Of a DNA stretch of 64,000 nt, positions 51,457 to 58,639 are shown piece by piece; position 1 is the stretch's first letter, and each line of letters opens with the position of its first letter. The notes under the pieces were generated by a model that saw only the letters and a program-made list of their open reading frames with translations, was not told where the DNA came from and searched no databases. The translations under genes were made by a program, and so were the position numbers. The DNA comes from Bacteroidota bacterium. GTDB lineage: Bacteria; Bacteroidota; Bacteroidia; Flavobacteriales; Weeksellaceae. The stretch covers positions 5,722 through 69,721 of the forward strand of contig JAEZYN010000045.1 of NCBI GenBank assembly GCA_023419095.1. The letters run 5' to 3'.

Positions 51457-53496
51457 ATGGCTACAAGTAAATTAACTATGCTCATCGACATGAGTACCAA
51501 GATGTTCAATAATAAGCTTACTGAACTACAGGGGAAATGGAGCAAGACGGTCGGGAAAATGGAAGCCAAGTACAGCGATTTCATTAACAACACCGGTGCC
51601 GGTGGGCTCATCGAAAAGATTAAGAATCCTGCGGCCGGTTTAATGATCGCCGGAACCGCGATCTTAGGCTTCATGGGTAAGTCCACGCAGATGGCTAACG
51701 ACTGGCATAGTAAAATGGCTGAAATCAATGTCACGGCCGGTCTTACCAAAACCGAATTAGGAGGGCTTTCGGATAAGCTGCTGGATATTGGTGCACGAAA
51801 TGTGGCGCCGATCGAAGAAGTACCGAAAGCCTTCGGCCGGATCATTTCAGCCGGTCTGGACGTAAAGCAGTCACTCGATGCATTGGAACCAACAATGCGT
51901 GCTGCAAAAGCGGGTTTTACAGATATTGAAACTGTTGCCAGTGCCGGTATTGCTACAATGATGTCTTCAGGAAAAGACATTAACCAGGTGTACGATGTTC
52001 TTTTTGAAACCGTCAAGGAAGGAAACGCCGAATTTAAGGACATTGCACGATACTTACCGAAAGTGATCCCACTGGCCCGGAGCGTAGGTTATGAACTTGA
52101 AAGTACCGCCGGTGCGTACGCCTCACTTACGACCAAACTTTCAGCTGAACAGTCGTCGACGGCATTAGAGGGCATTATGCGGACGCTTTCGAACGCAGAT
52201 GTCGCGATGGGTAAGATCGACAGCAAGACCGGAAAATACGCCAGCGGCTTCCGTTCTATCGGTCTTAATATCTTCGATTCTGCCGGTAAAATCCGGCCCC
52301 TAATCGATATTGTAAAAGACCTGAACAAAAGTTTTGAAGGCCTTACCAATGAACAGAAAATTGCGAAGCTGAGCAAACTCGGTTTCGACCAGGCTACGGC
52401 CGTAGGTTTCGGAACGCTGATGCAGGATGTTGAAGGGCTCGAAAAGGCAACCCGTGCAACCTCTTTTGCTCAGGGTTCGCTGAATCAGGCGTATATGGAC
52501 TCACTCACACCAATGGAACAATGGAGCGTTATTCAGAATAACGTGAAAGCTTCAATGATTAAACTTGGTGAACGCGTGCTGCCGTATGTCACCAGTGCGC
52601 TTCAGAAACTTGCACCAGTCTTCCAGTGGATGTATCAGAATATTGATACCATCATCCCGGTTGTAGGTTCATTCATTGGAGTGCTTGCAGCGCTGACAGC
52701 AGGAGTTTGGTTGTTCAATCTTGCATTATGGTCGAACCCCATAACATGGATTGTGGCGGGCATCTCAGCGCTTATTGCTGTCGTCGTATTGGCCATTACA
52801 AAGTACAGGGAATGGGGTGCGCTTCTGCTATGGTTTTTAGGACCTATTGGCCGTGTAATCTCTGCTTTAAAACTAATCTACGATCATTGGGACTCCATTA
52901 AGAAGGCTTTTCAGGACGGCGGTATCTTAGGCGGACTTATGCGGATCGGACAGGTTTTAACCGATGTGATTTTGCAGCCGATAGAACAGCTTTTAGAACT
53001 CATGGGTAAACTTCCAGGTTCGTTTGGATCAGCTGCACGCGATATGGCCAACACCGTGCATAAATGGCGCGATAACATGAATCTTGTTACTCCAGATGAA
53101 AAAATAAAGGATGCATTGTCGGCCGGAAAACTGGTAATGTATAACGGCAATCCTGTATTACCGGCCACAAAGGCAAGACTCGAAGCTCGTGACGCGGAAA
53201 AAGAAAAGAAGTCACTTTATGGACTTCCAGGCCTGTCGACCGGCGGACCCTTCGGTGACGGAACTGGAGCAGCCGGAAAAGCAGGCAAAGGAAAGCAGAA
53301 GCTTTCTAAAGATGTGGACAAAATCACCGGCGCGGCAAAAGAGGTCAAAAACATTACGATCAGGTTCGACAGTATTCACAGAGGCGACAACATTATCAAC
53401 AATGGAGGTGGCGGCAGTGGAATGAGCATGCAGGACTTCGAGAATTTTTATAATGAACTGATGATGCGAATCATCCGTAACACAGAAACTTCATAG
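51457..53496 (+). CDS. Tail tape measure protein (TP901-like)
   Basis: This 679-residue protein has the TP901 core at about 60-330. M-A-E-I-N-V-T-A-G-L-T-K leads into L-G-G-L-S-D-K-L-L-D-I-G, A-F-G-R-I-I-S-A-G and Y-E-L-E-S-T-A-G-A-Y-A-S-L. Two adjacent hydrophobic helices follow at about 400-450 (F-I-G-V-L-A-A-L-T-A-G-V, then V-A-G-I-S-A-L-I-A-V-V-V-L-A-I). A Gly/Lys-rich linker and a short helix end it. It sets tail length and may form a channel in the host membrane. It is on the + strand, 9 kb away from its chaperone, which is unusual. Confidence 0.85.
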   Translation: MATSKLTMLIDMSTKMFNNKLTELQGKWSKTVGKMEAKYSDFINNTGAGGLIEKIKNPAAGLMIAGTAILGFMGKSTQMANDWHSKMAEINVTAGLTKTELGGLSDKLLDIGARNVAPIEEVPKAFGRIISAGLDVKQSLDALEPTMRAAKAGFTDIETVASAGIATMMSSGKDINQVYDVLFETVKEGNAEFKDIARYLPKVIPLARSVGYELESTAGAYASLTTKLSAEQSSTALEGIMRTLSNADVAMGKIDSKTGKYASGFRSIGLNIFDSAGKIRPLIDIVKDLNKSFEGLTNEQKIAKLSKLGFDQATAVGFGTLMQDVEGLEKATRATSFAQGSLNQAYMDSLTPMEQWSVIQNNVKASMIKLGERVLPYVTSALQKLAPVFQWMYQNIDTIIPVVGSFIGVLAALTAGVWLFNLALWSNPITWIVAGISALIAVVVLAITKYREWGALLLWFLGPIGRVISALKLIYDHWDSIKKAFQDGGILGGLMRIGQVLTDVILQPIEQLLELMGKLPGSFGSAARDMANTVHKWRDNMNLVTPDEKIKDALSAGKLVMYNGNPVLPATKARLEARDAEKEKKSLYGLPGLSTGGPFGDGTGAAGKAGKGKQKLSKDVDKITGAAKEVKNITIRFDSIHRGDNIINNGGGGSGMSMQDFENFYNELMMRIIRNTETS

Positions 53497-53498
53497 CC

Positions 53499-54002
53499 AT
53501 GTATATAGAATTTAAAACCGAATTTTTCAAAAAACTTCAGAAGGTAAACAAACCGTCTTTCATGCGCCGACTCGTCAATCGGTCCGGCGTAGTGGCCGTT
53601 AATTTTTCAAAAGAAAGATTTGTCCGGAAAGACTGGTTAGACGGCAGCAGCCGTGAGGTATGGCAAAAGCGAAAGAAAACGGATAAAGGTTCACTAATGG
53701 TTCGGTCCGGCCGCTTAAAACGATCGATCCGGAAAATGTCTGAGGGCGATTACTTTGTGTATGTTGGTACCGATGTACCATACGCGCAGGTTCATAACGA
53801 AGGCGGGGAAATAAACAAAACCGCTAATGTGCGGACGCACACACGTGTGCGTAAAGGCAGAAAAGAGACCGTAAAGGCACACCGCCGGCAAATGAAACTC
53901 ACTATGCCGAAACGCCAGTTCCTGGGCGATTCAGACGCGCTTGCAAAACGTATTGAGCGTTTCGCCTTGCGTGAAATAGATAACGAAATCCAAAAGCATT
54001 AA
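53499..54002 (+). CDS. Phage virion morphogenesis protein (Mu gpG-like)
   Basis: This 167-residue basic protein has F-S-K-E-R-F, W-L-D-G-S-S-R-E-V-W-Q-K-R, L-M-V-R-S-G-R-L-K-R-S-I-R-K and Y-V-G-T-D-V-P-Y-A-Q-V-H-N-E-G-G-E-I. This is the tail-completion/virion morphogenesis family (Mu gpG). The P-Y-A-x-x-H-N-E-G motif is diagnostic. It starts two bases after the tape measure stop. It should act at the head-tail joint. Confidence 0.85.
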   Translation: MYIEFKTEFFKKLQKVNKPSFMRRLVNRSGVVAVNFSKERFVRKDWLDGSSREVWQKRKKTDKGSLMVRSGRLKRSIRKMSEGDYFVYVGTDVPYAQVHNEGGEINKTANVRTHTRVRKGRKETVKAHRRQMKLTMPKRQFLGDSDALAKRIERFALREIDNEIQKH

Positions 54003-54003
54003 C

Positions 54004-54525
54004 ATGAAAATCTTTTATAATAAACTGTTCACCACTTTTCAGAAAGAAGAAAACAAAGACCGCTACCGGTCTGCGGGCATTAAGCCCATACAGCACATTG
54101 ATCTGTACACCGGGCAGGATGTGATCCCGGAGAAGTTCGAAGTGATGAATTACCCGGCTTTGCTGGTGGACTGGACCATTGATTACAAAACAGTTCCGCC
54201 AGTGGCCACGCTTAATTTTCACCTGTGCTATGAGCAGCTTCGGGACACGAGTAACATGGGAAAGAACACGGCTGAAGCTTTAAAGTTCATTGATTTTATT
54301 GAGATCACCGACGCGGTGCTGAAGACGATCGAAACCGAACACACCGGTAAGCTGAACCTGATTAGCGAAGGAAATAAACTGGATGATACCGTAGTAGATG
54401 TGTATAACCTTTCTTACCAGTGCACCTACAGTGGTAAGCTGCCGGGACCGCGCACCGGCTATATACGCGGGCAAATAGAAACCCTCACCGATCGGCAAGG
54501 GTTGTATACTAAGTTGTTGGAATAA
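54004..54525 (+). CDS. Hypothetical tail protein (tail terminator candidate)
   Basis: This 173-residue protein lies one base after the gpG-like gene and ends the rightward operon. It shows P-A-L-L-V-D-W-T-I-D-Y and V-A-T-L-N-F-H-L-C-Y-E. Its C-terminal half has V-Y-N-L-S-Y-Q-C-T-Y. The mixed alpha/beta pattern, with a conserved Y-P-A-L-L-V start, and the position after gpG suggest a tail terminator like Mu gp37. No diagnostic motif confirms it. Confidence 0.55.
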   Translation: MKIFYNKLFTTFQKEENKDRYRSAGIKPIQHIDLYTGQDVIPEKFEVMNYPALLVDWTIDYKTVPPVATLNFHLCYEQLRDTSNMGKNTAEALKFIDFIEITDAVLKTIETEHTGKLNLISEGNKLDDTVVDVYNLSYQCTYSGKLPGPRTGYIRGQIETLTDRQGLYTKLLE

Positions 54526-54705
54526 TTACCAGATATCGTCGTAATATTCCCGGCGGGGTTGTAAGCTGTCAGACTTACTGCTGTCAGAAACGGGTGGAAC
54601 CGAATCTATGGAAATCGCCGGGTTCGGGTCTATCGGTTCGGGTTCTGTCTCTGTTTTGTTGCATCCCAGGAACAGGAAAGCAAAAATTAATAAACTGTTT
54701 TTCAT
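54526..54705 (-). CDS. Small lipoprotein
   Basis: This 59-residue lipoprotein begins at ATG 54705 with M-K-N-S-L-L-I-F-A-F-L-F-L-G-C and the lipidated Cys at 15. A short mature part rich in Glu, Pro, Ser and Asp follows, ending R-E-Y-Y-D-D-I-W. Longer in-frame starts place non-signal sequence ahead and cross the terminator at 54730. Its stop abuts the end of the rightward operon. It may be a superinfection-exclusion or lysis-related moron, which is a guess from size and position. Confidence 0.55.
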   Translation of the reverse strand: MKNSLLIFAFLFLGCNKTETEPEPIDPNPAISIDSVPPVSDSSKSDSLQPRREYYDDIW

Positions 54706-54729
54706 CTGTGATCTTTTCCCAAAAATACA

Positions 54730-54753
54730 AAAACCGCCCAAATGAGCGGTTTT
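54730..54753 (-). terminator. Terminator between TPR gene and small lipoprotein gene
   Basis: AAAACCGCcc...GAGCGGTTTT forms an 8-base stem with T runs on both sides. It lies 23 bases past the TPR stop codon, so the lipoprotein gene beyond it may depend on read-through. Confidence 0.7.
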
Positions 54754-54775
54754 TGTTTTTATAGAATGTGAAGTA

Positions 54776-55369
54776 TTACTTTTCCATTCTTGCGATATCT
54801 GTAAAGAATACATGTGCACTGTCTGAAGTGATGCTTTCGTAAGCTTTAAATGCGCTTTTAGCAGCGGTTAAAAGTTCCTTTGCCTTCGCATTATTTGCGG
54901 CTATGATCTTTTCATTTTCGAGATTTCTGTCGCTGTAGCCATAATCTTCTTTCAGTGCCGGTTCATACCTAAGCTTGCGGGCGTATTCGTAGTTTAGTTT
55001 GCCCAGAAGAAAGTAAACTTTACCGGTAGCGACGCCTTTTGAGAGCATAAAATTAAGGTCATCAATACCTTTTTGGAAGTCCTTTTCTACTGCGTTTGCA
55101 CGAATCCAACGGTAATCTACTGTGTCCGGGGACAATGCAACGGCTTTGTCCATGTTTTCCCTCACCTGTCGGTACATATCTTTGCTTAAATAGTACTTGG
55201 CGGTCAGGTAGTAAGCTTCAGCATTGGACGGGTCCTTTTCGAGTGTTTTATCAAGGATCTTCTTTGCATCGTAACTTTCCGGGTCTTTTTCAAAAAGTGT
55301 CTTGGCATCCTGGAGCGATTGGCCAAAAGTAAATGCAGAAAGCAGCAGGAATAAAAGTGTTTTTTTCAT
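54776..55369 (-). CDS. Secreted tetratricopeptide-repeat protein (accessory)
   Basis: This 197-residue protein has a signal peptide (M-K-K-T-L-L-F-L-L-L-S-A-F-T-F-G-Q, cleavage after Gln17). Tetratricopeptide-like helices follow: L-E-K-D-P-S-N-A-E-A-Y-Y-L-T-A-K-Y-Y-L and A-V-A-L-S-P-D-T-V-D-Y-R-W. It should sit in the periplasm or envelope. It is not a known phage structural part and looks like a lysogenic-conversion gene, or a host gene picked up by the phage. It directly follows the 172-residue gene upstream with no spacer. Confidence 0.65.
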   Translation of the reverse strand: MKKTLLFLLLSAFTFGQSLQDAKTLFEKDPESYDAKKILDKTLEKDPSNAEAYYLTAKYYLSKDMYRQVRENMDKAVALSPDTVDYRWIRANAVEKDFQKGIDDLNFMLSKGVATGKVYFLLGKLNYEYARKLRYEPALKEDYGYSDRNLENEKIIAANNAKAKELLTAAKSAFKAYESITSDSAHVFFTDIARMEK

Positions 55370-55888
55370 TTAAACAAATATTTGGTGATCAAGAATTTCT
55401 AAATAAAGAGATTTGACATTACTTTGTATGGTTGTGAACTTTTCAAGCCCTACTGGACTTAAAAAGTCTTCAATTGTGGCGTCTCCATCAAAATTTCTCC
55501 GCCAATTAAATGAGTTGCTTTCTTCACTCTTATAATATTCTACATTGTCCCCAAGCAACTCTTTAAGAGCACGAGTGGAGAAATCGTCAAGGGAGGTTTT
55601 TTCACCATAAGTTGACATAGAGTGAAGTCTGTCGATTGCGAATTTATAAAGCTTCTCATCCTTTTCAAAAATTACAAATCTTATATTTTCGGCTCTTGGA
55701 TTATTTGATGTAGCTTTTCCCACTTTTACGTGACCAAATATTTTTTGTCCTTGAAAATTGAAATGCTTATCAAAAGGAAAATGGTAAGGCAACTGCTCAA
55801 CTAATGATTTTGTGAGCTTTTTTCCATCAACAGTCATTACACTTACTTTAATTGTGGATTGGTCGGTAAATAATTTTTTGTAGTCCAT
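55370..55888 (-). CDS. Hypothetical accessory phage protein
   Basis: This 172-residue soluble protein has F-N-F-Q-G-Q-K-I-F-G-H-V-K-V-G and E-N-I-R-F-V-I-F-E-K-D-E-K-L-Y-K-F-A-I. No family recognised. Its stop and start are shared with the neighbouring genes, so it belongs to the small leftward accessory block with the UVR-motif protein and the TPR protein. AT content is high. Confidence 0.5.
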   Translation of the reverse strand: MDYKKLFTDQSTIKVSVMTVDGKKLTKSLVEQLPYHFPFDKHFNFQGQKIFGHVKVGKATSNNPRAENIRFVIFEKDEKLYKFAIDRLHSMSTYGEKTSLDDFSTRALKELLGDNVEYYKSEESNSFNWRRNFDGDATIEDFLSPVGLEKFTTIQSNVKSLYLEILDHQIFV

Positions 55889-56262
55889 TATTTTCTAAGT
55901 TTTTTTATCATGTTGCTAAGCCTTTCACATGCTTCATAATCTTCATTTTTCAAAGCGATTTTAAGTTGCTTTTCCAGTTCCGGTATTGATACGGATTCAT
56001 CGCTGATCTGGTCGATCGGTAGTACAGTGCATCGGCAGCTAATAAGCCCATTAAAAATCTCCGGAAACTTAAAATATTCATAGGCTCTCAGTTCATCTTT
56101 TAATCGGCGGATTTTGATCATAGAATACTTGTCATAGACCGCAGTCACTTTACCGAAATCGTCGATTTCATGTGAAATTACCGCGTTATCGTGCGCATCT
56201 AAAAGTTGCTGCAGCAATTTATTCCGGAATGGATCTGTTTTTACTTTTTCAGGTAAGTCCAT
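55888..56262 (-). CDS. UVR (UvrB/UvrC) motif protein
   Basis: This 124-residue protein ends in a clear UVR motif, E-L-E-K-Q-L-K-I-A-L-K-N-E-D-Y-E-A-C-E-R-L-S (about 94-115), with the A/C-E-R-L-x-x-x-I closing. UVR motifs mediate protein-protein contact in UvrB, UvrC and McsA/ClpC. The N-terminal part has R-R-L-K-D-E-L-R-A-Y-E-Y-F-K and C-R-C-T-V-L-P-I. It may couple phage proteins to a host partner. Function is unknown. Confidence 0.6.
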   Translation of the reverse strand: MDLPEKVKTDPFRNKLLQQLLDAHDNAVISHEIDDFGKVTAVYDKYSMIKIRRLKDELRAYEYFKFPEIFNGLISCRCTVLPIDQISDESVSIPELEKQLKIALKNEDYEACERLSNMIKKLRK

Positions 56263-56280
56263 AATTCAAATGTACCAATT

Positions 56281-56526
56281 TTACACCAATTTTGGTTTAA
56301 TAAATTCTTTTTGAAATTCTCTGATGGCCACGTTTTCCCACATGGTTGCCTCACTGCACAGATCGGTGCCTTTCAGCGCGCACTGTGTGTCGATGCTCAG
56401 GTGTTCTGTACCGCCGGGAAAAGTCTCGTCGGTGGTATTCCAGGTCCAGTTCAGAATCAGGTAGCCTTTGGCTCGCAATGCGTCCTGAACTTCCTGCTTG
56501 CTGTATTCAAATCCGTTAATTTTCAT
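56281..56526 (-). CDS. Small hypothetical phage protein
   Basis: This 81-residue protein has S-K-Q-E-V-Q-D-A-L-R-A-K-G-Y-L-I and G-G-T-E-H-L-S-I-D-T-Q-C-A-L-K-G-T-D-L. It lies between the UVR-motif gene and the 109-residue gene, with a four-base overlap on the upstream side. No domain recognised. It is probably part of the lysis/accessory block. Confidence 0.45.
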   Translation of the reverse strand: MKINGFEYSKQEVQDALRAKGYLILNWTWNTTDETFPGGTEHLSIDTQCALKGTDLCSEATMWENVAIREFQKEFIKPKLV

Positions 56527-56852
56527 AATAGTTTTTGGTGTAATTCGTTTCGTAAAATTTCAATTTTGTTCCGCTCGTACACGCCCAGCGCATCATTGAA
56601 CTGCAACATGTGACAGATAAAGTCGTACAGTTTATTTGCTAAGTAGTACGGGAAGGTCATCCTAAATTTTTTGGCGGTTGTTTCGTGCGAAACTGCCTTT
56701 AATTCAAAGATTTTTCTCAATTCAAAAAACAGATACATATCACTTTTTTCATGTCGGCTTTTAGCGTGCGACAAATCGTTTTTCCGGTAGAGATCAAAAC
56801 ACGCTTTCAGTAAAAAAAGCGTGTCCGAATCTAATTTTAGCGTGATCTTCAT
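56523..56852 (-). CDS. Hypothetical phage protein between lysis genes
   Basis: This 109-residue helical, basic protein has L-D-S-D-T-L-F-L-L-K-A-C-F-D-L-Y-R-K and F-R-M-T-F-P-Y-Y-L-A-N-K-L-Y-D-F-I-C. It overlaps the endolysin stop by one base and the next gene by four bases. There is no membrane helix, so it is not an obvious holin. No function can be given. Confidence 0.5.
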   Translation of the reverse strand: MKITLKLDSDTLFLLKACFDLYRKNDLSHAKSRHEKSDMYLFFELRKIFELKAVSHETTAKKFRMTFPYYLANKLYDFICHMLQFNDALGVYERNKIEILRNELHQKLL

Positions 56853-57406
56853 TACTTCGCTGCGTATTTTTTATAGGCCTTGGCCAGCTTCGTGTCGTAG
56901 TTGTTTGATTTGTACCCGGCACCGTTGTAACCGAAGGCAAAACCCACCCAGTCTTTACGTTGCAATTCATCCTGAAGGCCTGAATTTTTCACGAAATTGC
57001 AAAACGCCAGCAGCTGTGAAGCTTCATCTTTGTACATGGCATTGACGAAGGCTTGAAGCGTGCTAAAACCGGCTTTCCGGTAGTTGCCGCCCATGATCTG
57101 AAATATACCCCAACTCGCGGACATCAGAGCGGCGTTGCGGTCTAATTTGGCCGCTTTGTCCAGGCGTGCATGCTGATCTTCGGCGTAATGTTTTTTAATC
57201 CATTTTGGATAAGATACGTTTGAAACGCCGTGCTTGCCGCCTGTGTATTTGTAGAACCAGTGTCCTTCAAACAATATTTTTGGCTTGCCGCTGGGCAGAA
57301 ACCCGGCACCGGCGCTTTCAACTTCGGTCACGGCTTTTACGGCAGCAACTTCGCAGTCTAAAAAATCAGCTGCGCGTTCGAAATCCTTTTCTGTTAGTGT
57401 TTTCAT
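56852..57406 (-). CDS. N-acetylmuramidase-family endolysin
   Basis: This 184-residue enzyme starts at ATG 57406 (M-K-T-L-T-E-K-D-F); an upstream ATG at 57430 adds eight residues. It belongs to the N-acetylmuramidase/DUF3380 family: A-V-T-E-V-E-S-A-G with the likely catalytic glutamate (about 26-33), L-F-E-G-H-W-F near 45-51, and S-W-G-I-F-Q-I-M-G-G-N-Y. It would cut the peptidoglycan glycan strand at lysis. No signal peptide is present, so it needs a holin, which I could not identify nearby. Confidence 0.88.
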   Translation of the reverse strand: MKTLTEKDFERAADFLDCEVAAVKAVTEVESAGAGFLPSGKPKILFEGHWFYKYTGGKHGVSNVSYPKWIKKHYAEDQHARLDKAAKLDRNAALMSASWGIFQIMGGNYRKAGFSTLQAFVNAMYKDEASQLLAFCNFVKNSGLQDELQRKDWVGFAFGYNGAGYKSNNYDTKLAKAYKKYAAK

Positions 57407-57416
57407 AAATCGATTT

Positions 57417-57647
57417 TTATTGGTTTGCATTAAGATTTGCTTTCTCTATGGCTTCCAACTTTTTCAGTTCGCGTTTTGCCGGAACTCCCAAATATGAATG
57501 GTAAGTCCGCTTGCTGACGCAGAATTGATGCTCGATGAACTTGTGATAAATTTCTTTGTACGTCAGCCCAAACTGGTGATACTGCATCAGGGTAATGTCC
57601 TGAATTTTCACAATGGTTTTGTAGTAGTTTTTTTTGTTGTAAGCCAT
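57417..57647 (-). CDS. Small helix-turn-helix-like phage protein
   Basis: This 76-residue basic protein has Y-H-Q-F-G-L-T-Y-K-E-I-Y-H-K-F-I-E and C-V-S-K-R-T-Y-H-S-Y-L, the spacing of a helix-turn-helix. It lies just upstream of the endolysin gene, where a late-gene regulator such as Mu Mor/C would sit. That role is inference. Its start codon is inside the right arm of a 10-base inverted repeat (see 57642-57706). Confidence 0.5.
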   Translation of the reverse strand: MAYNKKNYYKTIVKIQDITLMQYHQFGLTYKEIYHKFIEHQFCVSKRTYHSYLGVPAKRELKKLEAIEKANLNANQ

Positions 57648-57721
57648 ACGGTTTTTTGCTATGTTTGCAGTGTTTCACTCTGCAAAGGGCTTTCTTCCGT
57701 ATGGCTGAAAGTCTTTTTTTT
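57642..57721 (+). ncRNA. Candidate small RNA with inverted repeat, promoter and terminator
   Basis: In the 74-base gap between two leftward genes the + strand holds TATGTTTG (57660-57667), a TAnnTTTG match. A TTTG about 23 bases upstream could be the -33 element. A terminator follows (AGGGCTTTC...GAAAGTCTT plus about ten T, ending near 57721). AGCCATACGG (57642-57651) and CCGTATGGCT (57697-57706) are perfect inverted arms, the left one covering the start of the HTH gene. A transcript of roughly 45-50 bases is predicted. Confidence 0.45.
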
Positions 57722-58141
57722 TTAGTTGTAGTTTTGCGACTCCAGGGTGAAGCTTTCGACCATCATTTTTGCAAAATTCAAATCCTTCTGCATGTTGGTG
57801 AAGGCCGTGTATAAACTCACTAACCGCTGAACCGGAATCCTGTTAAAATCCTTTGTTTTAGCCGCTCTGCAAGCGATACCCTTCACGATATCGGGATTAG
57901 CTTCTTTGTTCATTTTTTTAAGGAAACCGTAGATCGCAGCCATCACCCGCTTGCGCCAAATATCCGGGCTGTCTCGGTCGGCTTCCTGAAGCTTTGCAAC
58001 GATCTGATCCAACTCGGCCTGGGTGAGCTCGCGCGCGCTGGTGGTTCTGCCATTTGTCCAGGAGCAGATCAGTTGCGCCCGGTCTTCGTCTGATACTTTC
58101 TGAATAGAAAGAATAGTCATCAGTTGCTTTAGTGTAGCCAT
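57722..58141 (-). CDS. GemA / DUF1018-like regulator (Mu gp16-like)
   Basis: This 139-residue protein has D-R-A-Q-L-I-C-S-W-T-N-G-R-T-T-S-A-R-E-L-T near the N-terminus. W-R-K-R-V-M-A-A-I-Y-G-F-L-K-K and R-A-A-K-T-K-D-F-N-R-I-P follow, then L-V-S-L-Y-T-A-F. This matches the GemA/DUF1018 family of Mu-like phages (host gene modulation). It precedes the HTH gene in the leftward early/middle operon. The length fits. Confidence 0.75.
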   Translation of the reverse strand: MATLKQLMTILSIQKVSDEDRAQLICSWTNGRTTSARELTQAELDQIVAKLQEADRDSPDIWRKRVMAAIYGFLKKMNKEANPDIVKGIACRAAKTKDFNRIPVQRLVSLYTAFTNMQKDLNFAKMMVESFTLESQNYN

Positions 58142-58142
58142 T

Positions 58143-58334
58143 TTAAAGAGGTTTTAAAGGTTTTTTAAATATGCTTTTAGGTTTCCTTGCTGCTTTTCTT
58201 TTGAGGTAATCTGATATTACTTCTTCGCGGAATTCTTCTACCAGTTCCGCTACTTCCAAACCTACAGACTGGCCTTCTTCAAAGTATTTTTTATACTTTG
58301 CTTTGATGAGCAGTATGAAGGTTTCTGTGGTCAT
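58143..58334 (-). CDS. Small basic phage protein
   Basis: This 63-residue helical protein has a very basic end (Y-L-K-R-K-A-A-R-K-P-K-S-I-F-K-K-P). It lies one base from the GemA-like gene and from the gene upstream. It could bind nucleic acid. No family recognised. Confidence 0.5.
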   Translation of the reverse strand: MTTETFILLIKAKYKKYFEEGQSVGLEVAELVEEFREEVISDYLKRKAARKPKSIFKKPLKPL

Positions 58335-58335
58335 T

Positions 58336-58572
58336 TTATATGTTATTTAACCATTTCAGGCATTCTTCTAAATATTTAAACTCTTCTATAAATGAATCTC
58401 CCGAAGTATTGTCACAACCAATAAAACATGTCTCATCATCAATGATTTCCTTATATCCTGAATCGAGGACAATTATTTTTTCGCCGAAAAAATCCATTGT
58501 CCAAAACAGACCTTTTGGCTCTCTCGTAGCAATAATCTTTTGCATTTCATAAAAAGAAATCTCCTTTATCAT
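58336..58572 (-). CDS. Hypothetical phage protein
   Basis: This 78-residue acidic protein from ATG 58572 has F-Y-E-M-Q-K-I-I-A-T, F-W-T-M-D-F-F-G-E-K-I-I-V and C-F-I-G-C-D-N-T-S-G. An upstream in-frame ATG at 58593 would add seven residues but would overlap the tRNA-like element, so the shorter form is preferred. No function seen. Confidence 0.5.
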   Translation of the reverse strand: MIKEISFYEMQKIIATREPKGLFWTMDFFGEKIIVLDSGYKEIIDDETCFIGCDNTSGDSFIEEFKYLEECLKWLNNI

Positions 58573-58587
58573 GTTGTTGATTTTTGT

Positions 58588-58629
58588 TCCCATCAGCGGA
58601 ATCGAACCGCTGAATAAAACCGTTTGGGA
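58588..58629 (-). ncRNA. tRNA-like minihelix (T-arm with acceptor-like stem)
   Basis: On the minus strand AGCGG TTCGATT CCGCT forms a perfect T-arm (58611-58595). A TCCCA/TGGGA stem encloses it, and ACA follows. A weak D-like GGC/GCC stem and an AACC/GGTT stem lie further upstream. It lacks a normal anticodon arm. Confidence 0.35.
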
Positions 58630-58639
58630 GGTTGGCGTA

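Noticed and set aside
57430..57678. 82-residue frame overlapping the small HTH gene
   Set aside because: Its start lies inside the intergenic inverted repeat and its composition is not helix-turn-helix-like.
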